DNA of 64,000 bases from Chiridota heheva (taxonomy: Eukaryota > Echinodermata > Holothuroidea > Apodida > Chiridotidae), in NCBI GenBank assembly GCA_020152595.1, contig JAIGNY010001194.1, positions 856,001-920,000 on the forward strand, in the 5' to 3' direction. Positions 1 through 11,425 of the stretch are shown in pieces. Numbering within the stretch: position 1 is the first letter of the stretch; every line of letters begins with the position of its first letter. Made by a program: the position numbers and the translations under genes. Below the pieces are notes generated by a model. It was not told the origin of the DNA. It was given only the letters and a program-made list of their open reading frames with translations, and did no database searches.

Positions 1-715
1 TAGTGCGTAGATCTCATCTCATTCAGATTTTTTTCCCCCGCTACGACTATTGTTCGCGGACCAGATTGGATTGTCTGGCGGGCCATATTTGACCCGCGGG
101 CAGCCTATAAAAAACGCTGCACTAGAATATCAATTTCACATTAAGATATATTCCTATTTATAACTAAGGAAATCTTTAAAAGAAATACAGTTTCAACAAG
201 TCAGATCATACTGTTGAAATGTTGTAATATTCACACTTTGATGTTTCAAGATCAAGGTAGCATTTTCTTCATTTGAATGTTGGAGTATGCTCGTCTGCTT
301 ATAGAACCTTGTGTTTCTCAGCAAAGTTGAATCCGTTCTCATTCAAAACAGACTAAAGGCTGTAACACACCGAACGGGACGCGGCCAGCGATTTTTTACA
401 TATTACAGGAAACAAATGTTATAGGATGCTTTGACATTTTGCTTACACATGATGAAGTTTACAATTGAGGCTTTCTGATGATACTGGAAAATTTCTTGAA
501 AGTTATTTTTTGTTCAAATTGAAGAATTTCCCTTTAGTGGGGCGCAATTTTCTGTGGTGATGCGAATTTTGCTTTAATGGGCGTAGAAAGGCCCTTTCAA
601 TCAATTTTCAGTTATTATCTGAATAGCCATGCAATGACGATGCTTCTCTGAAAACAAGAGGTCAAAATGTTTCTTTTCCTTTGTTTTATTCAATTTAAGA
701 GTTTAAATAAAAGGT
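1..715. other. no feature recognised
   Basis: AT-rich sequence without an exon-like or repeat-like signal that I can support. Confidence 0.5.
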
Positions 716-930
716 TACCGCCCCCCCCCCTCTACGTACATTTACCCCTTATTTTGCACCCTTGCACTTCCCATTTCGATCCCAGCTTCCTGGCTATTAG
801 CCCCTATACTTCTCTCAGACTCCTATCTTCTGTTCTTCCTACCTCTGGAATGATCTAACCTCTCAGGCACAATTTGACCCTGGCTGCGGTGGTGCCGTTA
901 AGTGCTCTTTAAACAAACAAACAAAACAAA
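716..930 (+). mobile_element. RNase H LINE 3' end (short)
   Basis: It starts after a C-run and holds only the 3' untranslated part of the family: the TGCACTTCCC stretch, GAATGATCTAACCTCTCAGG, GGTGCCGTTAAG and an AAACAAACAAAC tail. The 63-codon frame at 667 is spurious. Confidence 0.75.
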
Positions 931-1392
931 TTGAAAAAAAATATATAATAATAAGATTAAGCTGCATTCTTTGAGACCTGTTACAGGTTATACACAGACA
1001 ATTCCACAAAAACTGTATGTAGTGCTGAAGGATGCACAATATGCAAGTGCACCCTCTATTTTGTCTTAGCCGCTAGAATAAGTCGTGATTGCACAACACA
1101 TGTAAAATGCCACAATCACACATTCTTCCCGTAACACAAGATTTGTGGATAAGGGAAGAAAAGTATTAATGTGATTAAGGAGAGAAACCTATCGAATGTT
1201 CAAATTAGAAGAGGGAAGTGGTTGCCATGAGCTTGAAAATTCTCATTTTTTTTTTTTTATCAAACATTGTTGACAAAGAATGTTGCCAGAAATATATGAA
1301 GAACAATACAAGGGCTTGCACCAGGATAATAGCAGTCGTGTATTCTCATCCATCTTTTGGTGCAGATGAATAAGAGTATATGACTGCTACTA

Positions 1393-1480
1393 TTTTATAG
1401 CTGAGTTGACAGGAGCAATTAAAGTGTCTTGCTAAAGGACACAATGTAGTGCTCGCTACAGGATTTGAAAGCTTAGGTTC
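1393..1480 (-). mobile_element. decayed SINE fragment, same body as 21763-22025
   Basis: The reverse complement matches the body of the SINE at 21763-22025: AGCTGAGTTGACAGGAGCAA, AAAGTGTCTTGCTAAAGGAC and GATTTGAAAG correspond to its conserved block. It is diverged and lacks a clear head. Confidence 0.5.
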
Positions 1481-2379
1481 CTTTTTGGTAGTTTCAGCAA
1501 TATTCATCTTTCACAACAGTGTATCAGTGTGCACATTGAGCCTGCTTATGATATATTTTCTTCTTAATTTTTCCAATGGGAGGAAGAAAGGAGACAACAA
1601 ATGTATAGCTTTTATTTATGGTATTTAGTAGTTTTTTTTTTTTTAAACAATGTGTTTGAAATAAGGTTGTGACACTTAGCATCTTTTCATCAACGTACAG
1701 CCATCACTATTACGTTTGGTTAACCGTTTAACCATAAGTGATGACGTAATCATCCAGTGACGTAATATTTTATACTGTTTGTGTGCGTTATCACTCACAT
1801 GCATATATCGATCATTCCCTTATGCAAACTTGCACAGCCTACTGCCATTTTGGGGATGGATTGCATTTCCATGTTGGGTTAAATATTATAAATGAGTGGA
1901 AACGAGAGTGGTAAAAACTGATTAATGCAAGATGAAAGTTCATGAAAATAAATGGTACTAATGGCAAGGGAACGCACACCACTGGGGTTAAATCATTTTC
2001 TTTGCAAATGATGCAATGTCTTCAAGAGAATGAAAACAACCACAAAAATCACAATACTGCCCACTAACAAACCTAGTTTTTCATTGAAGAAAATGTAAGG
2101 AACATACCGTAAGCAATCCTGCAAAAAAATTTAAAACAAAACTTTTATTTTCCATAATCCAAGCACTGTCAACAAAGTTAAGCAGTTAAGTGGGCCAAAA
2201 CTGCCATAAAATATACTGCACATGTTCACACACACGCAGAAATACCTCGCGCTTGAGATATTGAGGGTGTCTAAGACATGCGCACTTCGAATTTAACGTG
2301 GGATTCCTCTCGAATATTGCGTGGCCCACTCAATGATTCTTCCACGTGGAATGTAAAAAAAGTTAGTATGTTATTCCTA
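1481..2379. other. no gene; two TGACGTAA motifs
   Basis: TGACGTAA occurs near 1742 and 1758, next to GGTTAACCGTTTAACC. CRE-like, but no transcript start is evident. Confidence 0.3.
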
Positions 2380-2925
2380 TAATAATAATAATAGGAACAT
2401 TTATATAGTGCTTAATCCACACTGTGGAGTATGCTCGAAGCGCTTATACAATAAAAATGATAGATTAATGTAGATAAACGATTAAATTAAATTATAATAA
2501 GATATAGATCAAACTTCTTAAACAAATATGTTTTGAGCTGAGATTTAAACGTATTCAAAAATGTAATGTCTTTCATGGATTTCGGAATATCATTCCATTT
2601 TTTGACGGCTGCCACTGTGAAAGACCTATAACCAAAAGATTTTAGTTTCCACTTTGGTATATCCAGCAATTGCTTGTCACTAGACCTGAGACACCTTTTT
2701 GGCTGATAGATGGACAGAAGCTTACAGAGGTATTCTGGTGTTGCTCCGTCTATACACTGGTAGGCTAAACACAATATTTGATACTCGATTCTAGCTTTAA
2801 CTGCAGTAGCGAGTGCAAAAGCTTTAATGCGGCTGTAATACTGTCTTGTTTTGGTGTTTTAGTGACAATACGTGCAGCTTTGTTTTGTATCCTCTGCAAT
2901 CGTTTGATGTTCTCATGTCCTTATT
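2380..2925 (-). mobile_element. CR1/L2-like LINE 3' fragment
   Basis: On the minus strand, 2774-2487 encodes CLAYQCIDGATPEYLCKLLS, then a YGYRSF-like block (SFGYRSFTVAAVKKWNDIP) and FKSQLKTYLFKKF. This is the conserved C-terminus of CR1/L2-type reverse transcriptases. Upstream (to 2925) another frame gives LQRIQNKAARIVTKTPK, so one frameshift is present. The 3' end reaches the AGCGCTTATACAAT-type region and an (ATT)n tail at 2380-2395. Confidence 0.75.
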
Positions 2926-3298
2926 AGGAGTTACAGCATGGCTGTGAGCAAAAGATTTGCACATGGGCTGGTCAGTGGTTGGGAGATATGTACTGTGATT
3001 TGATAGTGAATGGATAAGGGCGGAAATTTCTTGTGTGTAGTTGACGGTTTATGTTAATGAGTGCTATCCTAGGCCTTCCTTATGAGTGCAAGCTAGCTGC
3101 GTTCCATGCGATCCCAGGTACCGTGGAAATGTTTAGTGTTATGAATATGGACCCCGTGTAAAATGTGAAGGCAATAACTCTAGGTAAAGATTGACACGAG
3201 AAAGAGATGCCACAAAGTATGATTTTCTGATATCAACTTACAAAAAGAATTAGTTTTTGAATAATACTTTTTCTACTCCCACCTAATTAATAGTTCCC

Positions 3299-4262
3299 TC
3301 ACCACCACTTTGCAATAATAGACTGGCAGTCAAACACATCCTCATCTACTGTCAACCCCTTGTCCTTCCTTTCCCTCAACCCCTTTAACTCCATCACCAA
3401 AGTCTTCCTCAAAAACTCTATCTACAAATAAAAAAACTCTCCTCCCTGCATTACATCAAGTACTGCAGCAACATATGACCCCCTTCTCTCACTTTTTAAC
3501 TAACCCTTGCTCATTCTGCTATCTCTCATCACCTCTCATAGTTTTTGTCACCTCTCATCCTTTCCGTCACCTCTCATCCTTTTCTTCACCTCTGAGTTTC
3601 CCCACCACCACTCTTGCAATAATTGCCACGATGAATTGACAGTCAAACACATCCTCGTCGACTACCCATTTCCCGTCCTCCTCAGAGCTTCCCTCAACCC
3701 CTTTAACTCCATCACCAAGCTCTTCAACAACATCTGACCCCCTTTCCCTACATAACCCCTGCTCACCCCATGGGGAGCACTTCCATATGTGAGGTATATA
3801 TACATTGCCACCGGAGCAGTTGCCCTTTCTTAAATAATTTTCGTAGTGCAGGTATTAAAAATCCAATCTCTCATACTTACTGCTGGTCTAAAAAAAAGTT
3901 GCTTATTTTCATAGTGCAGGTATCAAAAATCACTTATTTTTGTACTGCAGATATAAAAAATCATCTTTTTTTGTACTGCAGGTATCAAAAATAACTTATT
4001 TTCATACTGCAGGTATCAAAATCATAAGCTGTCATACTGCAGTCACCAAAAAAATCTCTCATACTGCAATACAATTTTGAATTTCTAGGCGGCACATACC
4101 TACCACTTTAATATGAAAATGCTTACCCCCTCTTCCTCCCTGGTGCTTACCTCACTATCACCTTTCTTCCTTTTCTTCACCTCTGACATAATCTTATCTC
4201 TTTAGCACAACTTTACCATTACTATCCTGGTGCTGTTCAACCCTACCAACTGACCTAAATTA
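3299..4262 (+). mobile_element. duplicated LINE C-terminal fragments and 3' end, interrupted by a tandem repeat
   Basis: The stretch 3602-3740 encodes CNNCHDELTVKHILVDYP and continues LNPFNSITKLF, the Cys/His C-terminus of an RNase H LINE. A diverged copy of the same segment precedes it at 3299-3480, about 300 bp upstream. A third part at 4120-4262 resembles the LINE 3' tail (CCTGGTGCTGTTCAACC). The tandem repeat at 3835-4078 separates them. Confidence 0.55.
3835..4078. repeat. ~30-bp tandem repeat
   Basis: About seven diverged units of TACTGCAGGTATCAAAAAT with a T-rich spacer. A related stretch is at 52000-52215. Confidence 0.65.
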
Positions 4263-5147
4263 TATCACCAGAAGTGTCATTAGAACATCTCTGTCTCTTA
4301 AGAGGCATACAAAACTATTTTGAAGAGGAATTTTTAAGTCAATAAAGAATATTAAACTTTATTGGTATTTGTGGCTGTCTATTGATTTTTACTGATATTT
4401 ATCAATATTTAGGGCACATCATAAATGATGCTGTGAAATACATTAACAATTAAGTATTTGTTCATAAGAAGATGATGAGTCGTGTGCACTATTGGTTGAT
4501 TTCAAAAGATAGTCTTATTAAGATATAGGCAATGTTAACTATATTGTTGTTAAGTCTATAAAAAGCCACATAAAAAACGAGCAAATTTAAAATCATTTAT
4601 AGAAATTGGCTGTGTTGTAGCTTGTATAGTTTTCTCAGACCCAATTATGTGCAAAATGCACTTTAAATTTGAGACATCAAAGAAGGCAGATCTGAAAATC
4701 ATCTGATTGTCTGCTCCAATGCTGTGTAGGAGAGCAGCAGGCACCAACAAATGTATTTGAATTTTAACCAAAACTACAGACAACATAGTACAGGAAAAGA
4801 CAAGTCACATCATTAAGAGTAACTGAACTAATGGAAAGCAATTGCATAAAGATCTTGCACTGGCATCCATCCACTAGTTTATCTGAGAAAAACAATTGTA
4901 GATAATTAATTTTATTTAAACTATTTGAATTTTTAGGTTCCATAGAACATGATATTGGCCATTTCTAGAAGACTGACCCCTCCAGTTACTGCATGCTATG
5001 AAAATTTGTGTGCAAATTGAATTAAACCGTCACTATGTAAGGCAATAGTTTTTATTATTCTGTTTGATTTTGGTGCCCAATAAAGAATCAGCTGGATTAC
5101 TTCAAGATTTTATTCTATTTTAAAGGCACTCAGTATATGTCATTTAT
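4263..5147. other. no feature recognised
   Basis: AT-rich. The 76-codon minus frame at 4786 has no recognisable similarity. Confidence 0.5.
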
Positions 5148-5550
5148 GCAACAATTGCCATTGCACTCTCACAGTCCACCATGTCCTCCTTGTCTGCCCC
5201 CTGTACAACCTTCCCAGAGCTTTTCTCACCCCCCATAACTCAATAGGCGAGCTCTTCCAGTAAAACCTCCGGATAAAATTATCTCCTGCCTTCATTATGC
5301 TTCCCTCTACAACCGTATTTAGTCCTCCCCTCCCACCCCATCTCTCTACTTTTGCCCCGTTTTTCACCCATGCACTTCCTTTTTCAAACCTAGCTTCCTG
5401 GCTTTTAGTCCCCGTGTTTCTCTCAATCTTCCCCTATTTTCTTTTCTTCCTACCTCTGGAATGATCTAACCTCTCAGGCACAATTTGACCCCCTCCCCTC
5501 CCTCCCTGTCATGGTACCGTTAAGCCCTCATTAAACAAACAAACCAAACA
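5148..5550 (+). mobile_element. RNase H LINE 3' end
   Basis: It corresponds to the last ~400 bp of the 11426-13048 element: the Cys/His segment (TTGCCATTGCACTCTCACAG), the GAATGATCTAACCTCTCAGG block and the tail GGTACCGTTAAGCCCTC followed by CAAA repeats. It is strongly 5'-truncated and in the sense direction. Confidence 0.8.
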
Positions 5551-6395
5551 AATATTTATACAAATGTTTTTCAAAATACAGGAGGCTGTCACTATTGTCT
5601 GTTTTGGAGGAAAGATGGCAATTTGTAAATTGATCTAAAGTTGGATGAATTTGAAGCCTTCATTTATGAGCAAAGCTTACAGGAGCTCTATGTTAACGGT
5701 CAGGGCATTTTCTGTGCTGATTCATGGGAATGTTGAAATAACAGCGGTTTTAATATCAATACACACGTCATTAAAGAATGAATATAGTATAGACGAGTTT
5801 ACAGTCTCAGTCTGCTCATGACGTATCGCCTTCAATTTGCGAGTAAACGATCCAACCAGTTTGAGGGCACAGCAAAATATGCTCTTGGTTCGCGTCGTTT
5901 AGAAATACGCACATTGTACATGGCCTAAGGTTATAAAATCTGCCCTAAATTTCACTTTCTGTGTAAGGACGACATAAGTTTTTCCTGATGACAACATAAG
6001 TTTTTCCTGATGACTTAATAATAACTAGAATACTTAAAGTTACATAGCATTGAGAAAAGAAAAAAAAAATGAAGCGAGAGAATTTTAAATAAAGTAACTT
6101 TAAAAATGTGTTATCGTTACAGTCAATAGGGAATATTGTTTGTGTACTCGCAAATTACTCGCAACTCAAAATGGCGGACAGAATTGTGAACTCGTGTGTT
6201 GATTGAAAATAATTAAAGTTGATGTGTTCATTCCTATGAAAGGTTATCAGCACCATAATGCAAGAAATGTGCATTCTAGAGACTCGGGAAATGGTACGTC
6301 TGTGATATGGTCACATTTGTGACAAAATTTCATTGTCCAAAAATCTGACATGTTGAACATTTTGTGAAAAAATGAACATAAACTGAAGTATTATT
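5551..6395. other. no gene; small duplication
   Basis: ACATAAGTTTTTCCTGATGA is repeated at ~5968 and ~5994. Nothing else. Confidence 0.5.
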
Positions 6396-6842
6396 GCACC
6401 CACTCTCACCTACTTTCCGGCTCCTCTGCTTCTCTCTGCCCTACATGCAACACAGATATCTCTTAATCAAGCATATCCTTTTAACTTGTTCTTTATACCT
6501 GAACTCCAGATCACACCTCTCCCCCTCAATTTCTGATCTTTTCAAGAACAATCCTACCTCCAACTTCATCACCTTTCTCCACAACAGCAATTTATTCCAC
6601 CTGATCTAGACCTTCCTTTCCTTCCCTTCCCTGCCTTACCTTCCCCACCTTCCCTTCTCTGCCTTACCTTCCTCACTTTTCTTTTATTACCTTAACTTCT
6701 TTTCTTTATTCACCTTCTCTCCCTCCCTCCCACCTCTCTTTCCTCTCTGTCCTAACTCAAGCACCTTAGTTTTTAACACCCTCTTGGCACATTTGACTTG
6801 ACTGTCATGGTGCCGTTAAACATCAACAAACCAAATCAAGAT
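6396..6842 (+). mobile_element. related LINE 3' end, second subfamily
   Basis: A short frame encodes the C-terminal LINE pattern (HRYLLIKHILLTCSLYLNSR, then ISDLFKNNP). It is followed by a pyrimidine-rich 3' UTR that ends TCATGGTGCCGTTAAACATC and CAAA-type sequence. The tail matches the RNase H LINE family but the body differs, so I treat it as a sister subfamily. Confidence 0.65.
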
Positions 6843-8145
6843 GTATTAAAATTTATCTGACATTATGTGACATGTTTTACCCCTTCACTCACACTCATTG
6901 GTGATTTGATGTTGCATTTTAGTGGTGGATTCCATTTTTCATGAAACAAGACATAACCGAATGATCCTTTCTGTAAGTATCACCGGTTAGCTGGTCATGA
7001 TGTGTGAATCTATGCAAATCAAATGTGATAAAGGCAAAACTGATGCGACATTCTGTGCAAAAGGTGCCAAATATTATGCAATGTTTAAGACATTTATGTG
7101 GCAAATTTGAAATTTTGTGACGTGACATTTTGTGACAAGCCATCAATCATCACTCCATTCTCTGTAGACTCCAGTATAATGCACCCTCTCATTTCAGCCG
7201 AGTGCTCCCTTGCACACAATAACTCACGTTATTGACCACCCCCATATTATTCCATCAGAAAATGAAAATCAGAGAAAAAGCTAATAGAAATATTTTCGAG
7301 AGGTCCCATTTCATGGGACAGGAAGCTGAGAAGTTGAAAATTTCAGGAATGGTAGACAAAGGATAGGTCTTGACTATGCATATCCAAACTTGACGAGATT
7401 TGTTTCCGTAAAAGTTTAATGGGGAACTATTTTACCATGGACCCACACCAAAATTTGAGTGATTTGGTGAGGGTGTATAACACCTCTTCACTTCAGCCTA
7501 AAAATAGGACCAAAACCTCTGGTCACCCCCTATTGAAAGTACCCTCATCCGAGAGATATTAGATGGAACTCTTTGGAAAACATAACAAAATATCGCATAT
7601 CTGTAACATTCTGGTACGAAAGGACCCCAAACTGGACTCTTTCATCATAGGCTTCAATGGGGCAAATAATTAGTTCCGTGCTACCTGTATAGTATTTAAA
7701 CTCACGTTTTTGACGAACCCCATATTATTCTATAGTGATGTCATTACTGGTGACTTGAGAAGAAAAAAAAATTAGGTCAATTTCTTTCTACTGTATCCAA
7801 GACCACATTAACTTACAAATGCATTCTTCTTCATGTTCAAAAACAGTAAAACACAGCCAGAATGTTGTAAATATATCACTAAGGCTACCAGACGGTGGTA
7901 GACTTTACATTAATAAGTTTTGTTTTGCAGGATTAACCTTTTGTTGTTCACACTTTTTTCTCTTGGAAAAATATACTATGGACAATGAGGCTGCCAGTTG
8001 TGGACTAGATATTCTTTTGGAGTCAAGCTCCATGTTGACTTAACTTAAAATCATTTGTACTATTTGGGGTAGAGAAAATAGGTTAACATATAATGACCGA
8101 GATTGTAGTCAATTTTGTGTGGCACAATAAGTGAATTTGAAGTAT
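6843..8145. other. no gene; spaced direct repeat
   Basis: ACTCACGTT followed by CCCCATATTATTC occurs at ~7224 and ~7697. The stretch may be an unrecognised repeat. Confidence 0.4.
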
Positions 8146-8149
8146 TTAA

Positions 8150-8720
8150 AGGAATATTCCCATGGATTTTCATTTTTTTAATATATGATAGAGACAAATT
8201 TTAGAAACAAAGTGGTTAAAGATAGTATGTTAATATCTTATTCTGTTTAGAAGTTACAAAATTTTAATTTTTTTGAATTTGGACAAAAGTGACTGATTTG
8301 CAACATCTTTAATGTCATTGAGAAAATTTCAACAAAACATCTTTTGTATTTGTTTAAAAATGATTTGGATTTTTTTTCTTATTTTAAATGTGATGTAAAT
8401 CAAGAAAAGAAAAAAATATTTTCTTGTAAATTATATATTCTACCCAATCTCTATAATGAACCAAAAATGCTATTCGATAATGTAAAAAAGTGTGATTAAA
8501 TTCATAAGAAATACATATGAACTGTGCTGGAATTGCCTAGATGACATCACCAAGCTGAAGGACATATACTGTACGAGGTGTCTTTAAGAACATTTTTTCT
8601 ACTACTCTTTGAATTTATAACTTTTAAACGGAAAAAGATATTAACATAGTTTTTTCACCATTTGTTTCTACAAATGTTCTCTATCATATATGAAAAAATG
8701 AAAATCAGGGGAATATTCCT
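8150..8720. mobile_element. T2/Kolobok-like MITE, family 1
   Basis: This 571-bp palindromic element is flanked by TTAA (8146-8149 and 8721-8724). Inverted ends read AGGAATATTCC, and the arms match over 100 bp or more (ATATGATAGAG, ACAAAT, ATATTAACAT). It is non-coding. The TTAAAGG terminus is that of T2-family (Kolobok) MITEs described in Xenopus. Confidence 0.82.
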
Positions 8721-8724
8721 TTAA

Positions 8725-9360
8725 ATGAAGTCATGCGGAAAATCTTTCTTTAAGCTTCAGATTTTTTAATAATTTTTTTGACTAGGTATGTGTGATAAAA
8801 GATACTCTTGTGAATAGAATTCATTAGAGATATACTGTGTAATATTCATAAAAAAAAAAAAAAAACCCATAATGTTTATACTTGAGTGTCCTCAAGAAAA
8901 AGTATGACGCCAAAACGAACCTAAATATAATTGCTTAGGTTGATTCATTCTGTTCTACAAACTTATTATTGCTTGACTGAAGAATGAAACTGCGGAAACA
9001 CAGTAATGCATTGCCAAACCTATTGAAAATTATGATAATATTTTGTGGACGTCAAACATGGCATGTCAAATCTATTTTATTTCTTGCGTGTGGCATAGGC
9101 TTTTTTCAATATATATTAATTAATCAATTTTTGCGTCTTTCTCCTCGACTTTCAAAAAGGAGTTTTAATAATGAGCTTGGTAAAAAATGTACAAATTTGA
9201 AGAGCATTTGTTTTAGCAATGTTTTGTTGCTTTTCTATGTTTTTTTTTTCTGCATTTAACAGTGTAAGTTGAAAAAATTGTCCTCATTCATAGCATGAAG
9301 ACTTTTAGTGCGTTTGTTGACAATTTTGGATCTTGTTTTAAGAGTACATCGTATGTTTTT
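8725..9360. other. no feature recognised
   Basis: AT-rich with an A15 run. The 91-codon frame at 8984 lacks coding character. Confidence 0.5.
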
Positions 9361-9364
9361 TTAA

Positions 9365-9921
9365 AGGATTAGTTAAGTGGTCAAACATGTTTATCTTTAA
9401 TGAAAGAGGACTTTAAAAGAAAAAATGGTAAGAAAGCATTCAAAAATCCTATTCCGTTAAGGGGATATTGAAGGTTAAAGTTTGGTATCATTTGTATAGA
9501 AACGACTGAAGTCAGACTAGTTGTGATGTCATAGCCTCAGATTCTTCAAAGTCTTTGTTTATTTTTTCATATTTTGTGCAGCGGTTTTGTGGCTTAAAAA
9601 CCATGAAATATAAATATAAAAAAGTAGTAGAACTGAATCTAGGAAGGGTATTTATAATATACCACCTAAAGAAAGTTTAAAGAAAAATAATCTAAATAGT
9701 GAAAAAATTAAATAAACTTTCTTGATAATATATAAAGATTTTGAGGAATCTAAGGTTGTGACATCACAACTAGTCTGATTTTAATCATTTCTACAGAAAT
9801 GATACCAAACTTTAAGCTTGAATATCTCCTTGACGGAATAAGATTTTGAATGTTTTACCATTTTGTTTCTTTTGAAGTCCTCCTTCATATAGATGGACAT
9901 GCTTGACCACTGAGCTAACCT
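9365..9921. mobile_element. T2/Kolobok-like MITE, family 2
   Basis: This 557-bp element has TTAA on both sides (9361-9364, 9922-9925). Ends are AGGATTAGTTAAGTGGTC and the inverse GACCACTGAGCTAACCT. Arms share GAGGACTTTAAAAGAAA, TCCGTTAAGG and TTTGGTATCATTT. Non-coding. Confidence 0.82.
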
Positions 9922-10230
9922 TTAAATGGTTCTGAATTATTAAATCATGTTTTTGTTAACTGTTTCAAAAATGGAAAGCTTTTCAGAGGTTCAGTATGGG
10001 AAAAAAGGTTAATGAAAAGACAAAAACAAAATTTGGGCTTCCCAGGCTTTCATTCATTAAGCAGTACAATCACCCGTGTAATTAAGACTAAACGACCAGG
10101 TGAATTGCTTTTACTTGCTAATTAGTCCAAGGCAGTAATCAGTTAACAAGAAGATATTAACCTATTTTGTATCCTGTCTTTGCTTGAAAGACTTAATTTT
10201 TAGGGAAATTTTTGGAGTATCAGCCTTCAG

Positions 10231-10432
10231 ACTAAACATATGTGCGATGTTAAACATGAAACATAAACATTTGTGCAATGTTAAACATGAAACATAAACA
10301 TTTGTGCAATGTTAAACATGAAACATAAACATTTGTGCAATGTTAAACATGAAACATAAACATTTGTGCAATGTTAAACATGAAACATAAACATTTGTGC
10401 AATGTTAAACATGAAACATGTGCAATGTGTAC
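10231..10432. repeat. 31-bp tandem repeat, about six copies
   Basis: Units contain ACATTTGTGCAATGTTAAAC and are nearly identical. A shorter last unit ends in ACATGTGCAATGTG. Confidence 0.9.
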
Positions 10433-10839
10433 ATGGAATGTTATAATCTCATTATTAAGCTTGTGCAATGTTGACATGTGACACCGTTCTTCATTGTTAA
10501 GTGTCTACTCAGTTGATTGATTTATGTTTTCCCTGTCTTGTCTTTTTCTTTATCTTTGTCTACTGGTTTCAATACTGAAGTTAAAAACAACTAGATTGGA
10601 TTTTTTTTTTTTTTTCTCGCTCTATGAGATAACCAGGCGTTTGACGTATTGAAGAACGTGCTAATCAATGTGTCATTGATTAGCATGATATTTATTTTGC
10701 AATGAGACAGAAGACTCTAAAGAACGCAATTTGAAATTTGGGTCACAATCAATTAATCTTGTTCCTACTTTATGGACTTCCAGTACCTTCTTAAAACTGC
10801 TTAATTATATTGCTGCTGGCCATGTGCAACTTACTACGG
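10433..10839. other. no feature recognised
   Basis: AT-rich intron-like or intergenic sequence. Confidence 0.5.
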
Positions 10840-11141
10840 AAAGATTGAATTAGACTTGTAGATTATTGTATCTCTTAAGGTTAAGCAAGTATATGAATGT
10901 AGGTTAAGTATAGAAGGGTTTACAAAGGAAAGGATTGCTAGTTTACATGGTCCTCCCAAAGATACTTCATGTCCAATACATTGGTGCAACTGATTTTTAT
11001 GTAAGCCAATGCCAAGTGGGAGGATAGCCTGAATACCCGGTAAAAAATCTAAGATGCCAGGTGGGTATCGAACCCACACACACATTTGAAAACACATGTG
11101 ATGCACAGCCAGAGCTTAAATCACTCGGCTGCCTGACTACC
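10840..11141 (-). mobile_element. tRNA-headed SINE
   Basis: The minus strand starts with a tRNA-like head: an A-box-like GGCAGCCGAGTGATTTAAG (11115-11133) and a B-box-like GGGTTCGATACCC (11062-11075). An AT-rich body runs to about 10840. The head resembles tRNA-Leu/Ser, but no full cloverleaf can be made. Flanking sequence at 11135-11222 is a 44-bp tandem duplication. Confidence 0.6.
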
Positions 11142-11222
11142 TTTGAAAGATTTTAGTTTTTTACGCTTTTGGTATAAAGACTACCTTTGAAAGATTTTAG
11201 TTTTTTACGTTTTTGGTATAAA
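11135..11222. repeat. 44-bp tandem duplication
   Basis: GACTACCTTTGAAAGATTTT and the following bases occur at 11135 and 11179, one base apart in identity. It adjoins the SINE head. Confidence 0.85.
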
Positions 11223-11425
11223 CATTTTTTCACTCAAAAATTTGTGTGGTGTCTTTCATGACAAATTATTTTCCAGGTTTTTGTGGTTGTTAGTTATTTC
11301 ATTGAAATGATTGTCACGTGATAATTTTGCTTTTAGGGGAAAATTATCCTATTTTACTTTTTTCAGTGAAAGTGATTTTGTAAAGTCGTAAAAGTGTATT
11401 TACTGTATTTTACTATTTGTACTTG

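Noticed and set aside
1735..1770. Promoter with two CRE-like TGACGTAA sites.
   Set aside because: No exon, CpG-rich region or initiator nearby. The motif is short and can occur by chance.
10231..10432. 31-bp tandem array that looks CRISPR-like in period.
   Set aside because: There are no variable spacers between the units, and the DNA is animal.
11056..11141. tRNA-Leu/Ser gene on the minus strand.
   Set aside because: The head lacks a complete cloverleaf and has insertions between the boxes. It is a SINE head.
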